64,000 nt of DNA from Massilia sp. Root133 (GCF_001426525.1 NZ_LMEW01000004.1:126191-190190); one strand, 5' to 3'; numbered from the stretch's first letter, positions 1 through 8,339 are shown. The notes: a model not told the origin generated them from the sequence alone. Numbers and translations: made by a program.

Positions 1-212
1 AATCCCCGCACGCCTTCCAGCGTGCCGAAATAATGGTCGAAGCTGCGGTTCTCCTGCGTCAGCACGACGATGTGCTCGACGTCCTGCAGGCTGCGGGTGC
101 GCTGGTTGGCCGGCAGGGCCAGCGCTTTCTGGATCGCGGGCGGGAAGGAAGCGAGGACGGCACTGGCGCCGCCGGCCTGGGCCAGCGTGCGGAGGAAGCC
201 GCGGCGGCTCAT
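1..212 (-). CDS. plcN: Phosphocholine-type phospholipase C, N-terminal part only (cut by window edge)
   Basis: The 70 visible residues begin MSRRGFLRTLAQAGGAS, a twin-arginine (Tat) signal peptide of the kind used by the non-haemolytic and haemolytic phospholipase C family. The stretch after the signal, with HIVVLTQENRSFDHYFGTL, carries the conserved N-terminal metal/active-site segment of this phosphoesterase family (E-N-R-S-F-D-H-Y-F-G). Members are exported folded and hydrolyse phosphatidylcholine to release phosphorylcholine for phosphate and choline scavenging. The gene runs off the left edge, so its C-terminal domains cannot be judged. The start is the first ATG after an in-frame stop. 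A Pho-box-like repeat lies about 110 bp upstream, which fits phosphate control. The exact subfamily (PlcN, PlcH or a related acid phosphatase) is uncertain. Confidence 0.8.
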   Translation of the reverse strand, partial: MSRRGFLRTLAQAGGASAVLASFPPAIQKALALPANQRTRSLQDVEHIVVLTQENRSFDHYFGTLEGVRG

Positions 213-324
213 GCGTGCACCATGACGACGGGGAACGCGAGATCAGAAAGTTGCATTTGACTCATCCAGGTTGATTATCGGAAATGACGGATTTGATGCT
301 CAGCGAGGCTTTAGCCTAGGCAAC

Positions 325-346
325 AATCATGAAATGTTGATGACAA
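325..346 (-). promoter_or_regulatory. Candidate Pho box upstream of the phospholipase C gene
   Basis: Read on the minus strand this is two 11-bp units, TTGTCATCAAC followed by ATTTCATGATT. The PhoB consensus is CTGTCAT plus four AT-rich bases, repeated at 11 bp. The first heptamer matches 6 of 7 and the second 5 of 7, with exact spacing. It sits about 110 bp before the start of the phospholipase gene, a class known to be PhoB-controlled in pseudomonads. The match is by eye only. Confidence 0.45.
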
Positions 347-403
347 ATTAATCTTTCTCAAAACGTCCGGTTGTTTCGTCAATTGAAGCCCCATACAGGC
401 AGT

Positions 404-417
404 TTGACCTGCATCAA
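404..417. promoter_or_regulatory. FNR/Anr/Dnr-type box upstream of the L,D-transpeptidase
   Basis: TTGACCTGCATCAA matches the FNR consensus TTGAT-N4-ATCAA with one mismatch. Its centre lies 42.5 bp before the ATG at 453, the same distance as the perfect box before the PHA synthase gene. If RNA starts at the usual class II distance of 41.5 bp, the transcript would have almost no leader, so either the spacing differs or the site has another role. Confidence 0.5.
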
Positions 418-452
418 TGACGATGCGGCAACCGGAGGTCTATCGTGCAGCC

Positions 453-2000
453 ATGAACGTCATCGCCTCCCGCTGGCTCTGCTGCCTCCTGTTCGTCCTT
501 GTCCCCGCACTCGCCGCCGCCGTCCAGGACACGCCGCGCGGCCCCATCGACGCCCGCGCGCTGACGGCACGGCTGTTTGCCGGCGCTGCGCCACCGCCCG
601 CCTGGCTGGACGACGGCGGCGCCCGTGCACGCGAAGCCGTGCGCCTGCTGCGCGACGCCTCCGCGCACGGGCTCGACCCGGCGCGCTACGACGCCGACCG
701 ACTGGCCACGCGGCTCGCTGCCGGCGCGGACGACGTGGCCGCCCTCGCGCTGGAACGGGACCTCGGCACCGCCATGCTCCAGTACCTGGCCGACCTGCAC
801 TTCGGCCGCGTCGCCTCCGGCTACCGCCTGCCGTCCGACGACGCCTTCGACCCCGTGGAGCACCTGCGCCAGGCGCTGCGCACCGGCCGCCTGGCGGAAG
901 CGGTGGACACGGCGTCGCCACAGTTCCCGATGGTGCGCCGGGTCGAGGCCACGCTGGCCCGCTACCGCGCCCTCGCCGCCGCCAGCCCGCATTGGCCGGA
1001 CCTGCCGCCGCTGCCGGCGAAGCGGATCGAACCGGGCATGCGGTATGCCGGCACGGCCCTCGTGCGCGAGCGTCTGCGCCTGGTCGGCGACGCGGATGCC
1101 GATACGCCCGCCGGCGACGTCTACACGCCCGAACTGGCGGTCGCCGTGCGCCGCTTCCAGGCGCGCCACGGCCTCGCGCAGGACGGCGTGCTGGGCGCGG
1201 GCACGCTGGCCGCGCTGGCGGTACCGCCGGCCCGCCGCGTGACGCAGCTGGAACTGACCCTGGAACGCCTGCGCTGGCTGCCGCGTCCGCCGCAAGGCCG
1301 TGTCGTCGTCGTGGACGTGCCGGCCTATCGCCTGTGGGCATTCGACGGCCGCGATCCGGCCGGGCAACTCCTCGAAATGCGCGTGATCGTGGGTGCGGCC
1401 GCGCGCACGCCCACGCCGCTGTTCATCGGCCAGATGCGCTACCTGGAATTCAATCCGTACTGGAACGTCCCGCGCAGCATCGAGAAGGCCGAGATCATCC
1501 CGAAGCTGGCACGCGATCCCGGCTACCTGGCTCGCAACGACATGGAAGCCGTATCCGCCGCCGGCCAGGTCCTGCCCGACGCCGCTGCCGCTGCCTCCCT
1601 GCGCGCGGGCACGGCGCGGGTCCGGCAGCGGCCGGGCCCGAAGAACGCGCTCGGCGCCGTCAAGTTCGCCATGCCGAACCCGATGAACATCTACCTGCAC
1701 TCGACGTCGGCGCGGGAATTGTTCACCCGGTCGCGGCGCGACCTGAGCCATGGCTGCATCCGCGTCGAAGATCCGGCCGCGCTCGCGCAATTCGTACTGG
1801 CGGATCCGGCGCGCTGGGATGCCGGCGCCGTGGCCACGGCGCTGCGGCCGGGCCGCACGGTCACGGTGCCGCTGCGGGAGCCGGTCCCCGTCGTGCTGTT
1901 CTACGCGACGGCGCTCACGGACCGCGAGGGCCGCGCCCTGTTCGCCGACGATATCTACGGCCTCGACGAACAGCTGGTGCAGGCACTGCGCGCTGATTAA
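453..2000 (+). CDS. L,D-transpeptidase (YcbB/LdtD type)
   Basis: A 515-residue periplasmic enzyme that makes 3-3 cross-links in peptidoglycan or attaches proteins to it. The start at 453 gives a clean signal peptide (MNVIASRWLCCLLFVLVPALA) and has GGAGG 14 bases upstream; an in-frame ATG at 417 would add 12 residues of no signal character and overlap a regulatory box. After an N-terminal scaffold region come a peptidoglycan-binding-1 domain (around residues 215-255, AVRRFQARHGLAQDGVLG) and a YkuD catalytic domain. The catalytic motif is LSHGCIRVEDP with the nucleophilic cysteine, preceded by the conserved MNIYLHST segment. Length and domain order match the large YcbB class rather than short Ldts. 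It is monocistronic, with the PHA operon 64 bp downstream. Confidence 0.93.
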   Translation: MNVIASRWLCCLLFVLVPALAAAVQDTPRGPIDARALTARLFAGAAPPPAWLDDGGARAREAVRLLRDASAHGLDPARYDADRLATRLAAGADDVAALALERDLGTAMLQYLADLHFGRVASGYRLPSDDAFDPVEHLRQALRTGRLAEAVDTASPQFPMVRRVEATLARYRALAAASPHWPDLPPLPAKRIEPGMRYAGTALVRERLRLVGDADADTPAGDVYTPELAVAVRRFQARHGLAQDGVLGAGTLAALAVPPARRVTQLELTLERLRWLPRPPQGRVVVVDVPAYRLWAFDGRDPAGQLLEMRVIVGAAARTPTPLFIGQMRYLEFNPYWNVPRSIEKAEIIPKLARDPGYLARNDMEAVSAAGQVLPDAAAAASLRAGTARVRQRPGPKNALGAVKFAMPNPMNIYLHSTSARELFTRSRRDLSHGCIRVEDPAALAQFVLADPARWDAGAVATALRPGRTVTVPLREPVPVVLFYATALTDREGRALFADDIYGLDEQLVQALRAD

Positions 2001-2015
2001 CCATATTTCAAGATT

Positions 2016-2029
2016 TTGATCTAGATCAA
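2016..2029. promoter_or_regulatory. Perfect FNR/Anr/Dnr box before the PHA synthase operon
   Basis: TTGATCTAGATCAA is a perfect palindrome matching TTGAT-N4-ATCAA at every fixed position. It lies in the 64-bp gap between the transpeptidase stop and the PHA synthase start. The operon downstream ends against a Crp/Fnr-family regulator gene (7110-7781), the obvious candidate to bind it. Confidence 0.8.
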
Positions 2030-2064
2030 CGATCTGAATTCGATCAAACCGGTAAGGTGGGTGC

Positions 2065-3804
2065 ATGGACAAATTCAACCCACCAGCCACCGACCCCTGG
2101 GCGGATATCGAACCTCCCACCATGACCGACCGGATGCTGCACGCCGCGCTTGGCCGCATGACGTTCGGCATCTCGCCCGCCGCGCTGGCGCTCGCGTGGA
2201 TGGACTGGAGCCTGCACCTGGCGCAGTCGCCCGGCAAATGGGCCCGGCTGTGCGACAAGGCCTTGCGCAAGGCGGGCCGCTTCGGCGACTACGCCGCGCG
2301 CGCGGCAGCCGGACCGGCGGCACCCTGCATCCAGCCGCTGCCGCAGGACCACCGCTTCGACGGCGCCGCGTGGCAGCAGTGGCCGTTCAACGTGATCCAG
2401 CAGGGCTTCCTGCTCAACCAGCAGTGGTGGCACAACGTCACCACCGGCATCGGCGGCGTCGCGCCGCACCACGAACAGGTCGTGTCGTTCGTCGCGCGCC
2501 AGCTGCTCGACATGATGTCGCCCGTGAACTTCGTCGCGACGAACCCGGAGGTACTGCAGGCCACGGCGCAACAGGGCGGCATGAATGTCGCGAAAGGCTT
2601 GGCGCATGTCGCGGACGACTGGTGGCGCCTGCTGACGGACCGCCCGCCGGCCGGCGCCGAGGACTTCGTGCCGGGCCGCCAGGTGGCCGCCACGCCGGGC
2701 CGCGTCGTCCTGCGCAACCGGCTGATGGAACTGATCCAGTACGCGCCCGCGACGGCGGACGTGCATGCGGAACCCGTGCTGATCGTGCCCGCATGGATCA
2801 TGAAGTACTACATCCTCGACCTGTCGCCGCACAATTCGCTCGTGAACTACCTCGTCGGCCGCGGCCACACGGTCTTCATGATCTCGTGGCACAACCCGGG
2901 CGAGGCCGACCGCGACCTGGGCATGGACGACTACCTGCGCCTGGGCGTGCTCGCCGCGCTCGACGCCGTCAACGCCATCGTCCCCGACCGGCGCGTGAAC
3001 GCCGCCGGCTACTGCCTGGGCGGCACCCTGCTCGCGATCGCCGCCGCGTACCTGGCGGGCCGGAGCGACGCGCGCCTGCAATCGCTCACCCTGTTCGCCG
3101 CCCAGACCGACTTCACGGAGCCGGGCGAGCTGTCGCTGTTCATCGACGACAGCGAACTGGATCTGTTGGAAGACATCATGTGGCGCCAGGGCTACCTGCA
3201 GACGCGCCAGATGGCGGGCGCGTTCCAGCTGCTGCGCTCCAATGACCTCGTGTGGTCGCGCCTCGTCAACGACTACCTGCTCGGCCAGCGCCAGCCGATG
3301 AACGACCTGATGGCGTGGAATGCGGACGCCACGCGCATGCCGTACCAGATGCACAGCGAATACCTGCGCCGGCTGTTCCTGAAGAACGATCTGTTCGAGG
3401 GGAGGTATCGCATCGACGGCAGGCCCGTGGCACTGGCCGACATCCGCGCGCCACTGTTCGTCGTCGCCACCGAATCGGACCACGTGGCGCCGTGGAAGTC
3501 CGTCTACAAGATCAACCTCGTCGCCGACGCCGACGTGACGTTCGTGCTCACGAGCGGCGGCCATAACGCGGGCATCGTCAGCGAACCGGGGCACCGCGGC
3601 CGGCACTACCGCCGCGCGCGCCGCAGCGATGGCGACACGTACGTGGCCCCGGACGACTGGCTGGCCGCAACACCCGCGCGCGACGGCTCGTGGTGGCCCG
3701 CCTGGGCCAACTGGCTGGAAGCCGGCAGCACGGGCCGCACCGCGCCGCCCGCGCCGGGCGCCGCGCTCGGTCCGGCACCCGGCCGCTACGTGCTGGAACG
3801 CTGA
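2065..3804 (+). CDS. phaC: Poly(3-hydroxyalkanoate) synthase, class I type
   Basis: A 579-residue cytoplasmic polymerase that joins (R)-3-hydroxyacyl-CoA units into polyhydroxyalkanoate granules. It has the alpha/beta-hydrolase synthase core with the lipase-like box G-Y-C-L-G-G, catalytic Cys317, the catalytic Asp472 in ATESDHVAPW and His500 in SGGHNAG, so the catalytic triad is intact. The length suits class I. The ATG at 2065 follows AAGGTGGG at a normal distance; a later in-frame ATG at 2122 is possible. This is the first gene of a four-gene operon with a FabI-type reductase, a MaoC-phosphotransacylase fusion and acetate kinase, and it follows a perfect FNR-type box. No phasin, phaA or phaB lies beside it, so it may be a second, oxygen-regulated synthase rather than the housekeeping one (inference). 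Confidence 0.95.
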   Translation: MDKFNPPATDPWADIEPPTMTDRMLHAALGRMTFGISPAALALAWMDWSLHLAQSPGKWARLCDKALRKAGRFGDYAARAAAGPAAPCIQPLPQDHRFDGAAWQQWPFNVIQQGFLLNQQWWHNVTTGIGGVAPHHEQVVSFVARQLLDMMSPVNFVATNPEVLQATAQQGGMNVAKGLAHVADDWWRLLTDRPPAGAEDFVPGRQVAATPGRVVLRNRLMELIQYAPATADVHAEPVLIVPAWIMKYYILDLSPHNSLVNYLVGRGHTVFMISWHNPGEADRDLGMDDYLRLGVLAALDAVNAIVPDRRVNAAGYCLGGTLLAIAAAYLAGRSDARLQSLTLFAAQTDFTEPGELSLFIDDSELDLLEDIMWRQGYLQTRQMAGAFQLLRSNDLVWSRLVNDYLLGQRQPMNDLMAWNADATRMPYQMHSEYLRRLFLKNDLFEGRYRIDGRPVALADIRAPLFVVATESDHVAPWKSVYKINLVADADVTFVLTSGGHNAGIVSEPGHRGRHYRRARRSDGDTYVAPDDWLAATPARDGSWWPAWANWLEAGSTGRTAPPAPGAALGPAPGRYVLER

Positions 3805-3823
3805 ACCCTCACTGGAGAATCCC

Positions 3824-4600
3824 ATGCAGAACGCTCTCATCGACCTGCGCGGCAAGCGCGGGCTCATTCTCGGCATCGCCAACGACCGCAGCATCGCCTG
3901 GGGCTGCGCGCGCGTCATGGCCGCGTGCGGCGCCGAACTGGCCGTAACGTATTTGGACGACGCCGCCGAGCCCCACGTGCGCCCGCTGGCCGAGGCGCTG
4001 CGCTGCCCGCTCGTGCTGCCGTGCGACGTGCGCGCGCCCGGCCAGCTCGAGGCCGTGTTCGACGCGGTGCACACCGCATGGGGCACGCTCGATTTCGTCA
4101 TCCACGCGATCGCGTACGCACCGAAGGACGACCTGCAGGGACGCGTCGCCGACTGCTCGGCGGCAGGCTTCGCGCTGGCGATGGACGTGTCGTGCCACTC
4201 CTTCATCCGCTGCGCGAAACTGGCGGAGCCGCTGATGCCGCACGGCGGCTGCCTGCTGACGTTCACGTTCTACGGCGGCGAGAAGGTCGTCCCCCACTAC
4301 AACCTGATGGGCCCCGTGAAGGCGGCGCTGGAAGCGTCGGTGCGCGCGCTCGCGGTGGAACTGGGCAGCCGGCGCATCCGCGTGAACGCCGTGTCACCGG
4401 GCCCGATGGGCACGCGCGCCGCGTCCGGCCTGGAACACTTCGACGAGCTCCTCGGCGACGCCTGGTCGCGCGCGCCCGAGCACATGCTGGCCCGGCTGGA
4501 CGACGTGGGCGCGTTCGCCGCCTTCCTGGCGAGCGACGGCGCGCGCCTCGTGACGGGCAACGTCGAATACGTCGACGCCGGCTACCACGTGCTGGGGTGA
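3824..4600 (+). CDS. fabI: FabI-type enoyl-ACP/enoyl-CoA reductase
   Basis: A 258-residue short-chain dehydrogenase of the FabI class, which reduces trans-2-enoyl thioesters with NAD(P)H. The nucleotide-binding segment reads LILGIANDRSIAWG, typical of FabI rather than generic SDRs. The catalytic Tyr-X6-Lys is present in PHYNLMGPVKAA, with a second conserved Tyr in TFTFYGGEK. The start follows CTGGAGAAT, 19 bases after the PHA synthase stop. Being between a PHA synthase and a hydratase-phosphotransacylase fusion, it probably acts on enoyl-CoA in an acyl-CoA shunt rather than being the essential fatty-acid enzyme; this role is inferred from position. The C-terminus ends DAGYHVLG instead of the usual DGG form. 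Confidence 0.85.
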   Translation: MQNALIDLRGKRGLILGIANDRSIAWGCARVMAACGAELAVTYLDDAAEPHVRPLAEALRCPLVLPCDVRAPGQLEAVFDAVHTAWGTLDFVIHAIAYAPKDDLQGRVADCSAAGFALAMDVSCHSFIRCAKLAEPLMPHGGCLLTFTFYGGEKVVPHYNLMGPVKAALEASVRALAVELGSRRIRVNAVSPGPMGTRAASGLEHFDELLGDAWSRAPEHMLARLDDVGAFAAFLASDGARLVTGNVEYVDAGYHVLG

Positions 4601-4603
4601 ACG

Positions 4604-6010
4604 ATGGACACGATCAGCAACCGCACGTTCGCCGAACTGAAGGTCGGCGACAGCGCGAGCCTCGCGCGCACGCTGACCCGCGCCGACATCGAACTGTTCG
4701 CCGTCATGTCGGGCGACGTCAATCCGGCCCACCTGGACGAGGAATACGCACGCGGCAGCATGTTCCATGAAGTGATCGCGCACGGCATGTGGAGCGGCGC
4801 GCTCGTCTCGACGGTGCTCGGCACCCAGCTGCCCGGTCCGGGCACGATCTACCTAGGCCAGTCGCTGCGCTTCCTGGAGCCGGTGGGCCTGGGCGACACC
4901 GTGACCGTGCTGCTCACCGTCACCCGCCTCGATCCGGACAAGCACCGCGTGACGCTCGATTGCACGGTGACGAACCAGCACGGCCAGCAGGTGGCGAGCG
5001 GCACGGCGGAGGTCATCGCGCCGACCGAGAAGGTCGCGCGGCCCCGTATCGCGCTGCCGGAAGTGCGCCTGCGCGAGCGCGGCGGCCGCTACCGCGCGCT
5101 GCTGGCGGCAGCGCAGGATGCGCCGCGCGTGCCCACGGCCGTCGTCCACCCGGTCGACACGGTGTCGCTGCTGGGCGCCGTCGAAGCGGCGCGCGCAGGC
5201 CTGATCGCACCGGTTCTCGTCGGCCCGGAAGCGAAGATCCGCCAGGCGGCCGCGCAGGCGAACGTCGACCTCGCGCCGTACCGCATCGTGCCGACGGCGC
5301 ACAGCCACGCGGCCGCCGCCGCCGCCGTGGCGCTGGCGCGCACGGGCGAGGTCGGCGCCATCATGAAGGGCGCGCTGCACACGGACGAATTGATGCACGC
5401 CGTCGTCGCCCGCGACACCGGCCTGCGCACGGGCCGCCGCATCAGCCACGTGTTCGCGCTGGACGTGCCCACGTACCCGCGCCCGCTGCTCCTCACGGAC
5501 GCCGCCATCAACATCTACCCGACGCTGGAAGACAAGCGCGACATCGTCCGCAACGCGATCGAGCTGGCGCACGCGCTGGGCATCGCGGCGCCGCGCGTGG
5601 CGATCCTGTCCGCGCTCGAGACGGTGTCCCCGAAGATCGCGTCGACCATCGAGGCTGCCGCGCTGTGCAAGATGGCGGACCGCGGCCAGATCGAGGGCGC
5701 GATCATCGACGGGCCGATGGCGTTCGACCTCGCCGTGTCGGAAGAAGCGGCGCGCACGAAAGGCTTCGTGTCGCCGGTGGCCGGCCGCGCCGACATCCTC
5801 GTCGTGCCCGACCTGGAAGCGGGCAACATGCTCGCCAAGCAGCTGGAATACCTGGCGGAGGCGCAGGTGGCCGGCATCGTGCTCGGCGCGCGCGTGCCCA
5901 TCATGCTCACCAGCCGCGCGGACGGGCCGCTGGCCCGCCTCGCCTCGTGCGCGTTGGCGTCCCTGCTCGTGCGCCACTCGGCGGCCGCCGCCGTGATCGG
6001 ATCGCCATGA
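4604..6010 (+). CDS. Bifunctional MaoC-like enoyl-CoA hydratase / phosphate acyltransferase
   Basis: A 468-residue fusion. Residues about 1-140 form a MaoC hot-dog hydratase, with the conserved motif SGDVNPAHLDEEYA carrying the Asp and His of (R)-specific enoyl-CoA hydratases and VIAHGMWSGAL after it. Residues about 150-468 are a phosphate acetyl/butyryltransferase (PTA_PTB family), with GLIAPVLVGP and GALHTDEL as landmarks. The first half can hydrate enoyl-CoA to (R)-3-hydroxyacyl-CoA, the substrate of the PHA synthase; the second half swaps CoA for phosphate, feeding acyl phosphate to the acetate kinase. It begins three bases after the reductase stop and overlaps the kinase start by four (ATGA), so the genes are translationally coupled. 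Fusions of this kind are known; the natural acyl chain length is not evident. Confidence 0.88.
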   Translation: MDTISNRTFAELKVGDSASLARTLTRADIELFAVMSGDVNPAHLDEEYARGSMFHEVIAHGMWSGALVSTVLGTQLPGPGTIYLGQSLRFLEPVGLGDTVTVLLTVTRLDPDKHRVTLDCTVTNQHGQQVASGTAEVIAPTEKVARPRIALPEVRLRERGGRYRALLAAAQDAPRVPTAVVHPVDTVSLLGAVEAARAGLIAPVLVGPEAKIRQAAAQANVDLAPYRIVPTAHSHAAAAAAVALARTGEVGAIMKGALHTDELMHAVVARDTGLRTGRRISHVFALDVPTYPRPLLLTDAAINIYPTLEDKRDIVRNAIELAHALGIAAPRVAILSALETVSPKIASTIEAAALCKMADRGQIEGAIIDGPMAFDLAVSEEAARTKGFVSPVAGRADILVVPDLEAGNMLAKQLEYLAEAQVAGIVLGARVPIMLTSRADGPLARLASCALASLLVRHSAAAAVIGSP

Positions 6011-7122
6011 CGGACAACGCAGCCAAAGGATATGCATGCATCAACGCCGGCTCGTCCAGCATCAAGTACGCCGTGTACGTGGAACGGGGCGCGGACCTCG
6101 TCGCGACCGCGCACGGCCAGGTGGAGGGCCACGGCCCCGCGCAACTGCGTACCATCATCGGCCAGGTCGAGAGCCATCTCGCGCCGGCCCGGCTCGCGGC
6201 TATCGGCCACCGCGTCGTCCACGGCGGGAACAACCACGCGGGACCGGCGCTCGTCACGCCGGCGCTGCTCGCCGAACTGCAGGCCCTCGCCCCGCTGGCG
6301 CCGCTGCACCAGCCGCACAACGTGGCCGGCATGGAAGCGATGGCGCGCCTGCATCCGGGCCTGCCGCAGGTCGCCTGCTTCGACACCGCGTTCCACCTCG
6401 GGAACCCGCGGGTCGCGCGCCTGTACGGCCTGCCGCGGGCATGCGCGGATGAAGGCCTGCTGCGCTACGGCTTCCACGGCCTGTCGTACACCCATGTCGC
6501 CGACAGCTTGCCCGCGATCGAGCCGCGCGCCCGTGGCCGCGTCGTCGTCGCCCACCTGGGCAGCGGCGCCAGCATGTGCGCCATGGTCGGGGGCCGGAGC
6601 GTCGCGACGTCGATGGGCTTTTCCGCGCTGGACGGCCTGCCGATGGCCACGCGCTGCGGCGCCCTCGACCCCGGCCTCGTGCTGCACCTGCTGCGCGCAA
6701 AACGGATGACGCCAGACGCGCTGGAACGCCTGCTGTACCGCGACAGCGGCCTGCTGGGCCTCTCCGGCATCAGCGGCGACATGCGCACCCTGCTCGCGAG
6801 CCCGGACCCGGCCGCGCGCGAGGCGGTCGACGTGTTCGTGTACCGCATCGCGCGCGAACTCGGGTCCCTGGCCGCGGCGGCGGGTGGCCTCGACGTGCTC
6901 GTGTTCACGGGCGGCATCGGCGAACACGCGGCGGACATCCGCGCCCGCGTGTGCGCGCAGGCGGCGTGGCTGGGGGTGCGCCTCGACGCGGACGCCAATG
7001 CGACCCACGGCCCGCGCCTGCACGCGCCGGACAGCGCCGTCGCCGTGTGGGCGCTGCCGGCCGACGAGGAAGCCGTGATCGCGCGCGAGACGAAACAGGT
7101 CGCGGACGCTTATCCCTCGTAG
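6007..7122 (+). CDS. ackA: Acetate/propionate/butyrate kinase
   Basis: A 371-residue acetokinase that turns acyl phosphate plus ADP into acid plus ATP. The N-terminal ACINAGSSSIKYAVY phosphate-binding segment, GFHGLSYTHVA, and FTGGIGEHAA are the acetokinase signatures. The start ATG overlaps the stop of the phosphotransacylase fusion (ATGA). Together they form a substrate-level phosphorylation pair, useful when respiration is limited. The protein is slightly shorter than typical AckA (about 400). The last 13 bases overlap the 3' end of the convergent regulator gene. Confidence 0.92.
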   Translation: MTDNAAKGYACINAGSSSIKYAVYVERGADLVATAHGQVEGHGPAQLRTIIGQVESHLAPARLAAIGHRVVHGGNNHAGPALVTPALLAELQALAPLAPLHQPHNVAGMEAMARLHPGLPQVACFDTAFHLGNPRVARLYGLPRACADEGLLRYGFHGLSYTHVADSLPAIEPRARGRVVVAHLGSGASMCAMVGGRSVATSMGFSALDGLPMATRCGALDPGLVLHLLRAKRMTPDALERLLYRDSGLLGLSGISGDMRTLLASPDPAAREAVDVFVYRIARELGSLAAAAGGLDVLVFTGGIGEHAADIRARVCAQAAWLGVRLDADANATHGPRLHAPDSAVAVWALPADEEAVIARETKQVADAYPS

Positions 7123-7781
7123 GCGCGCAATCCGTTCGCGTCGAGGATCGCGATGTCGCGCCCGTCCACGCGCACGAGTTCGCGCCGCGTGAGATCGTTC
7201 AGCACGCGCGAAAAATACTCGGGTGTGATGTTCAGGCGCGACGCGACGAGGCGCTTGCTGACGGACAGCCGCACCGTCGCGCCGGATTCGGGCGCATCCT
7301 TCAGCAGATAGCCGACGACGCGCTGGCCGCCCGTGTGCAGGGTGTACGCCTCGACATCGGCGACGAGGCCGTGCAGGCGCCGGCTCATCCCGGCCAGCAT
7401 GCGCCGGGCGAATGCCGCGCTCTGTTCCAGCTCGGCGAAGATGGCTTCCTTGCGGACGTGCAGCAGCAGGCAGTCTTCCAGCGCGGTCGCCGTCACGAAG
7501 TACGGCTTTTCCATGAACATGACCGCCTCGCCGAACGTCTTGCCGGGGCCGAGGATCTCGATGACCTTTTCCTGGCCCTGCGGCGAGATGAAGGCCAGCT
7601 TGACCTGGCCGTACAGGATCGAATGAAATCCCTCGCACGGGTCGCCCCGCTCGACGATGGTGCGGCCGCGGTCGACGTGCTGCTCGGTGGCGGCCGCGCC
7701 GACGGCGCGCAGCTCGTCCTCGCCGAGGTCGGAAAACAGCGGCAGGCGGCGCAGGAAGGTGCAGGGATCGATGGTGGCCAC
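7110..7781 (-). CDS. Crp/Fnr-family regulator, Dnr-like
   Basis: A 223-residue transcription factor with an N-terminal cyclic-nucleotide-binding fold (residues about 10-125, including LYGQVKLAFISPQGQEKVIEI), a dimerisation helix and a C-terminal winged helix. The recognition region reads RLNITPEYFSRVLNDL, where Glu, Ser and Arg in E-x-x-S-R suit an FNR-type TTGAT half site. It lacks the N-terminal Cys cluster needed to hold the oxygen-sensing 4Fe-4S of FNR/Anr, so it is closer to the Dnr/Nnr group that senses nitric oxide via haem; effector sensing is inferred. It converges on the acetate kinase gene (13-bp overlap) and probably binds the box at 2016-2029. A NarL-like operator lies 65 bp upstream. 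Confidence 0.85.
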   Translation of the reverse strand: MATIDPCTFLRRLPLFSDLGEDELRAVGAAATEQHVDRGRTIVERGDPCEGFHSILYGQVKLAFISPQGQEKVIEILGPGKTFGEAVMFMEKPYFVTATALEDCLLLHVRKEAIFAELEQSAAFARRMLAGMSRRLHGLVADVEAYTLHTGGQRVVGYLLKDAPESGATVRLSVSKRLVASRLNITPEYFSRVLNDLTRRELVRVDGRDIAILDANGLRAYEG

Positions 7782-7846
7782 GGTCGCGGGATGTCATGAA
7801 ATGGTCGGGATGCCGCCATTCTCGCGCGTACGACGGCCGTGCGGGA

Positions 7847-7862
7847 TAGTCCGGAAGAACTA
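7847..7862. promoter_or_regulatory. NarL/NarP-like 7-2-7 site between the regulator and a divergent small gene
   Basis: TAGTCCGGAAGAACTA fits the head-to-head heptamer layout TACYYMT-N2-AKRRGTA in 11 of 14 positions. The right half AAGAACTA is shared with the site before moaA. It lies between divergent genes starting at 7781 and 7947. Confidence 0.35.
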
Positions 7863-7946
7863 GGCGGCGTCCTCCATCGTGCCGACTTACGCGCGCGGGG
7901 AAGCCGCCTACAATCGGACCATCCTCCCCTTTGTCACGGATTCCCC

Positions 7947-8339
7947 ATGCAGCTCTCGAATTTTTCCGATTTCCTCGCCGCCGCGCGCGCCCAGCCCGAG
8001 GCGCAGCGCCTGCTGTTCGTGTTCGCGGTCGCCGAACTGCCCCAGACGCACACGCCGGGCCAGGCGCGCCGCTTCGAGGAAGGCCGCGGCGGCGCATTGG
8101 CGCCCGTGATGTGCGTCGACAAGGGTCTCGACGAGCTGGCGGATTTCGGTGCGCTGGCCGCCGAGTCGCGCGCGACGGGCCAGCCGTGGGACATGGTGTT
8201 CGTCGCGGCGCTGGCAGGCGAACAGCAGGCGGCCGGCGTCGACCGCGGCCTCAAGATGATGATCGACGCCGTGCACCGCGGCGCCATCGAACGGTTCCTC
8301 GCGTTCGACACGGAAGGCGACGCCGTGCGATTTGCTTGA
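7947..8339 (+). CDS. Conserved small protein of unknown function
   Basis: A 130-residue soluble protein (MQLSNFSDFLAAARAQPEAQ...) with no signal peptide or membrane segment. I recognise similar proteins from Burkholderiales genomes, sometimes labelled ribonucleotide reductase subunit alpha, but nothing in the sequence resembles a reductase catalytic region and that label is probably wrong. The central PVMCVDKGLDELADF and C-terminal IERFLAFDTEGD stretches look like conserved core. It is divergently placed from the Dnr-like regulator with a shared 165-bp promoter region holding a NarL-like site, and it precedes the ubiUVT genes. A role in anaerobic physiology is only a guess from position. Confidence 0.75.
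   Translation: MQLSNFSDFLAAARAQPEAQRLLFVFAVAELPQTHTPGQARRFEEGRGGALAPVMCVDKGLDELADFGALAAESRATGQPWDMVFVAALAGEQQAAGVDRGLKMMIDAVHRGAIERFLAFDTEGDAVRFA

Noticed and set aside
371..1996. Long Arg/Pro-rich frames overlapping the transpeptidase and similar ones across most large genes.
   Set aside because: These are antisense or shifted-frame shadows typical of high-GC DNA; the chosen frame has the domain motifs.
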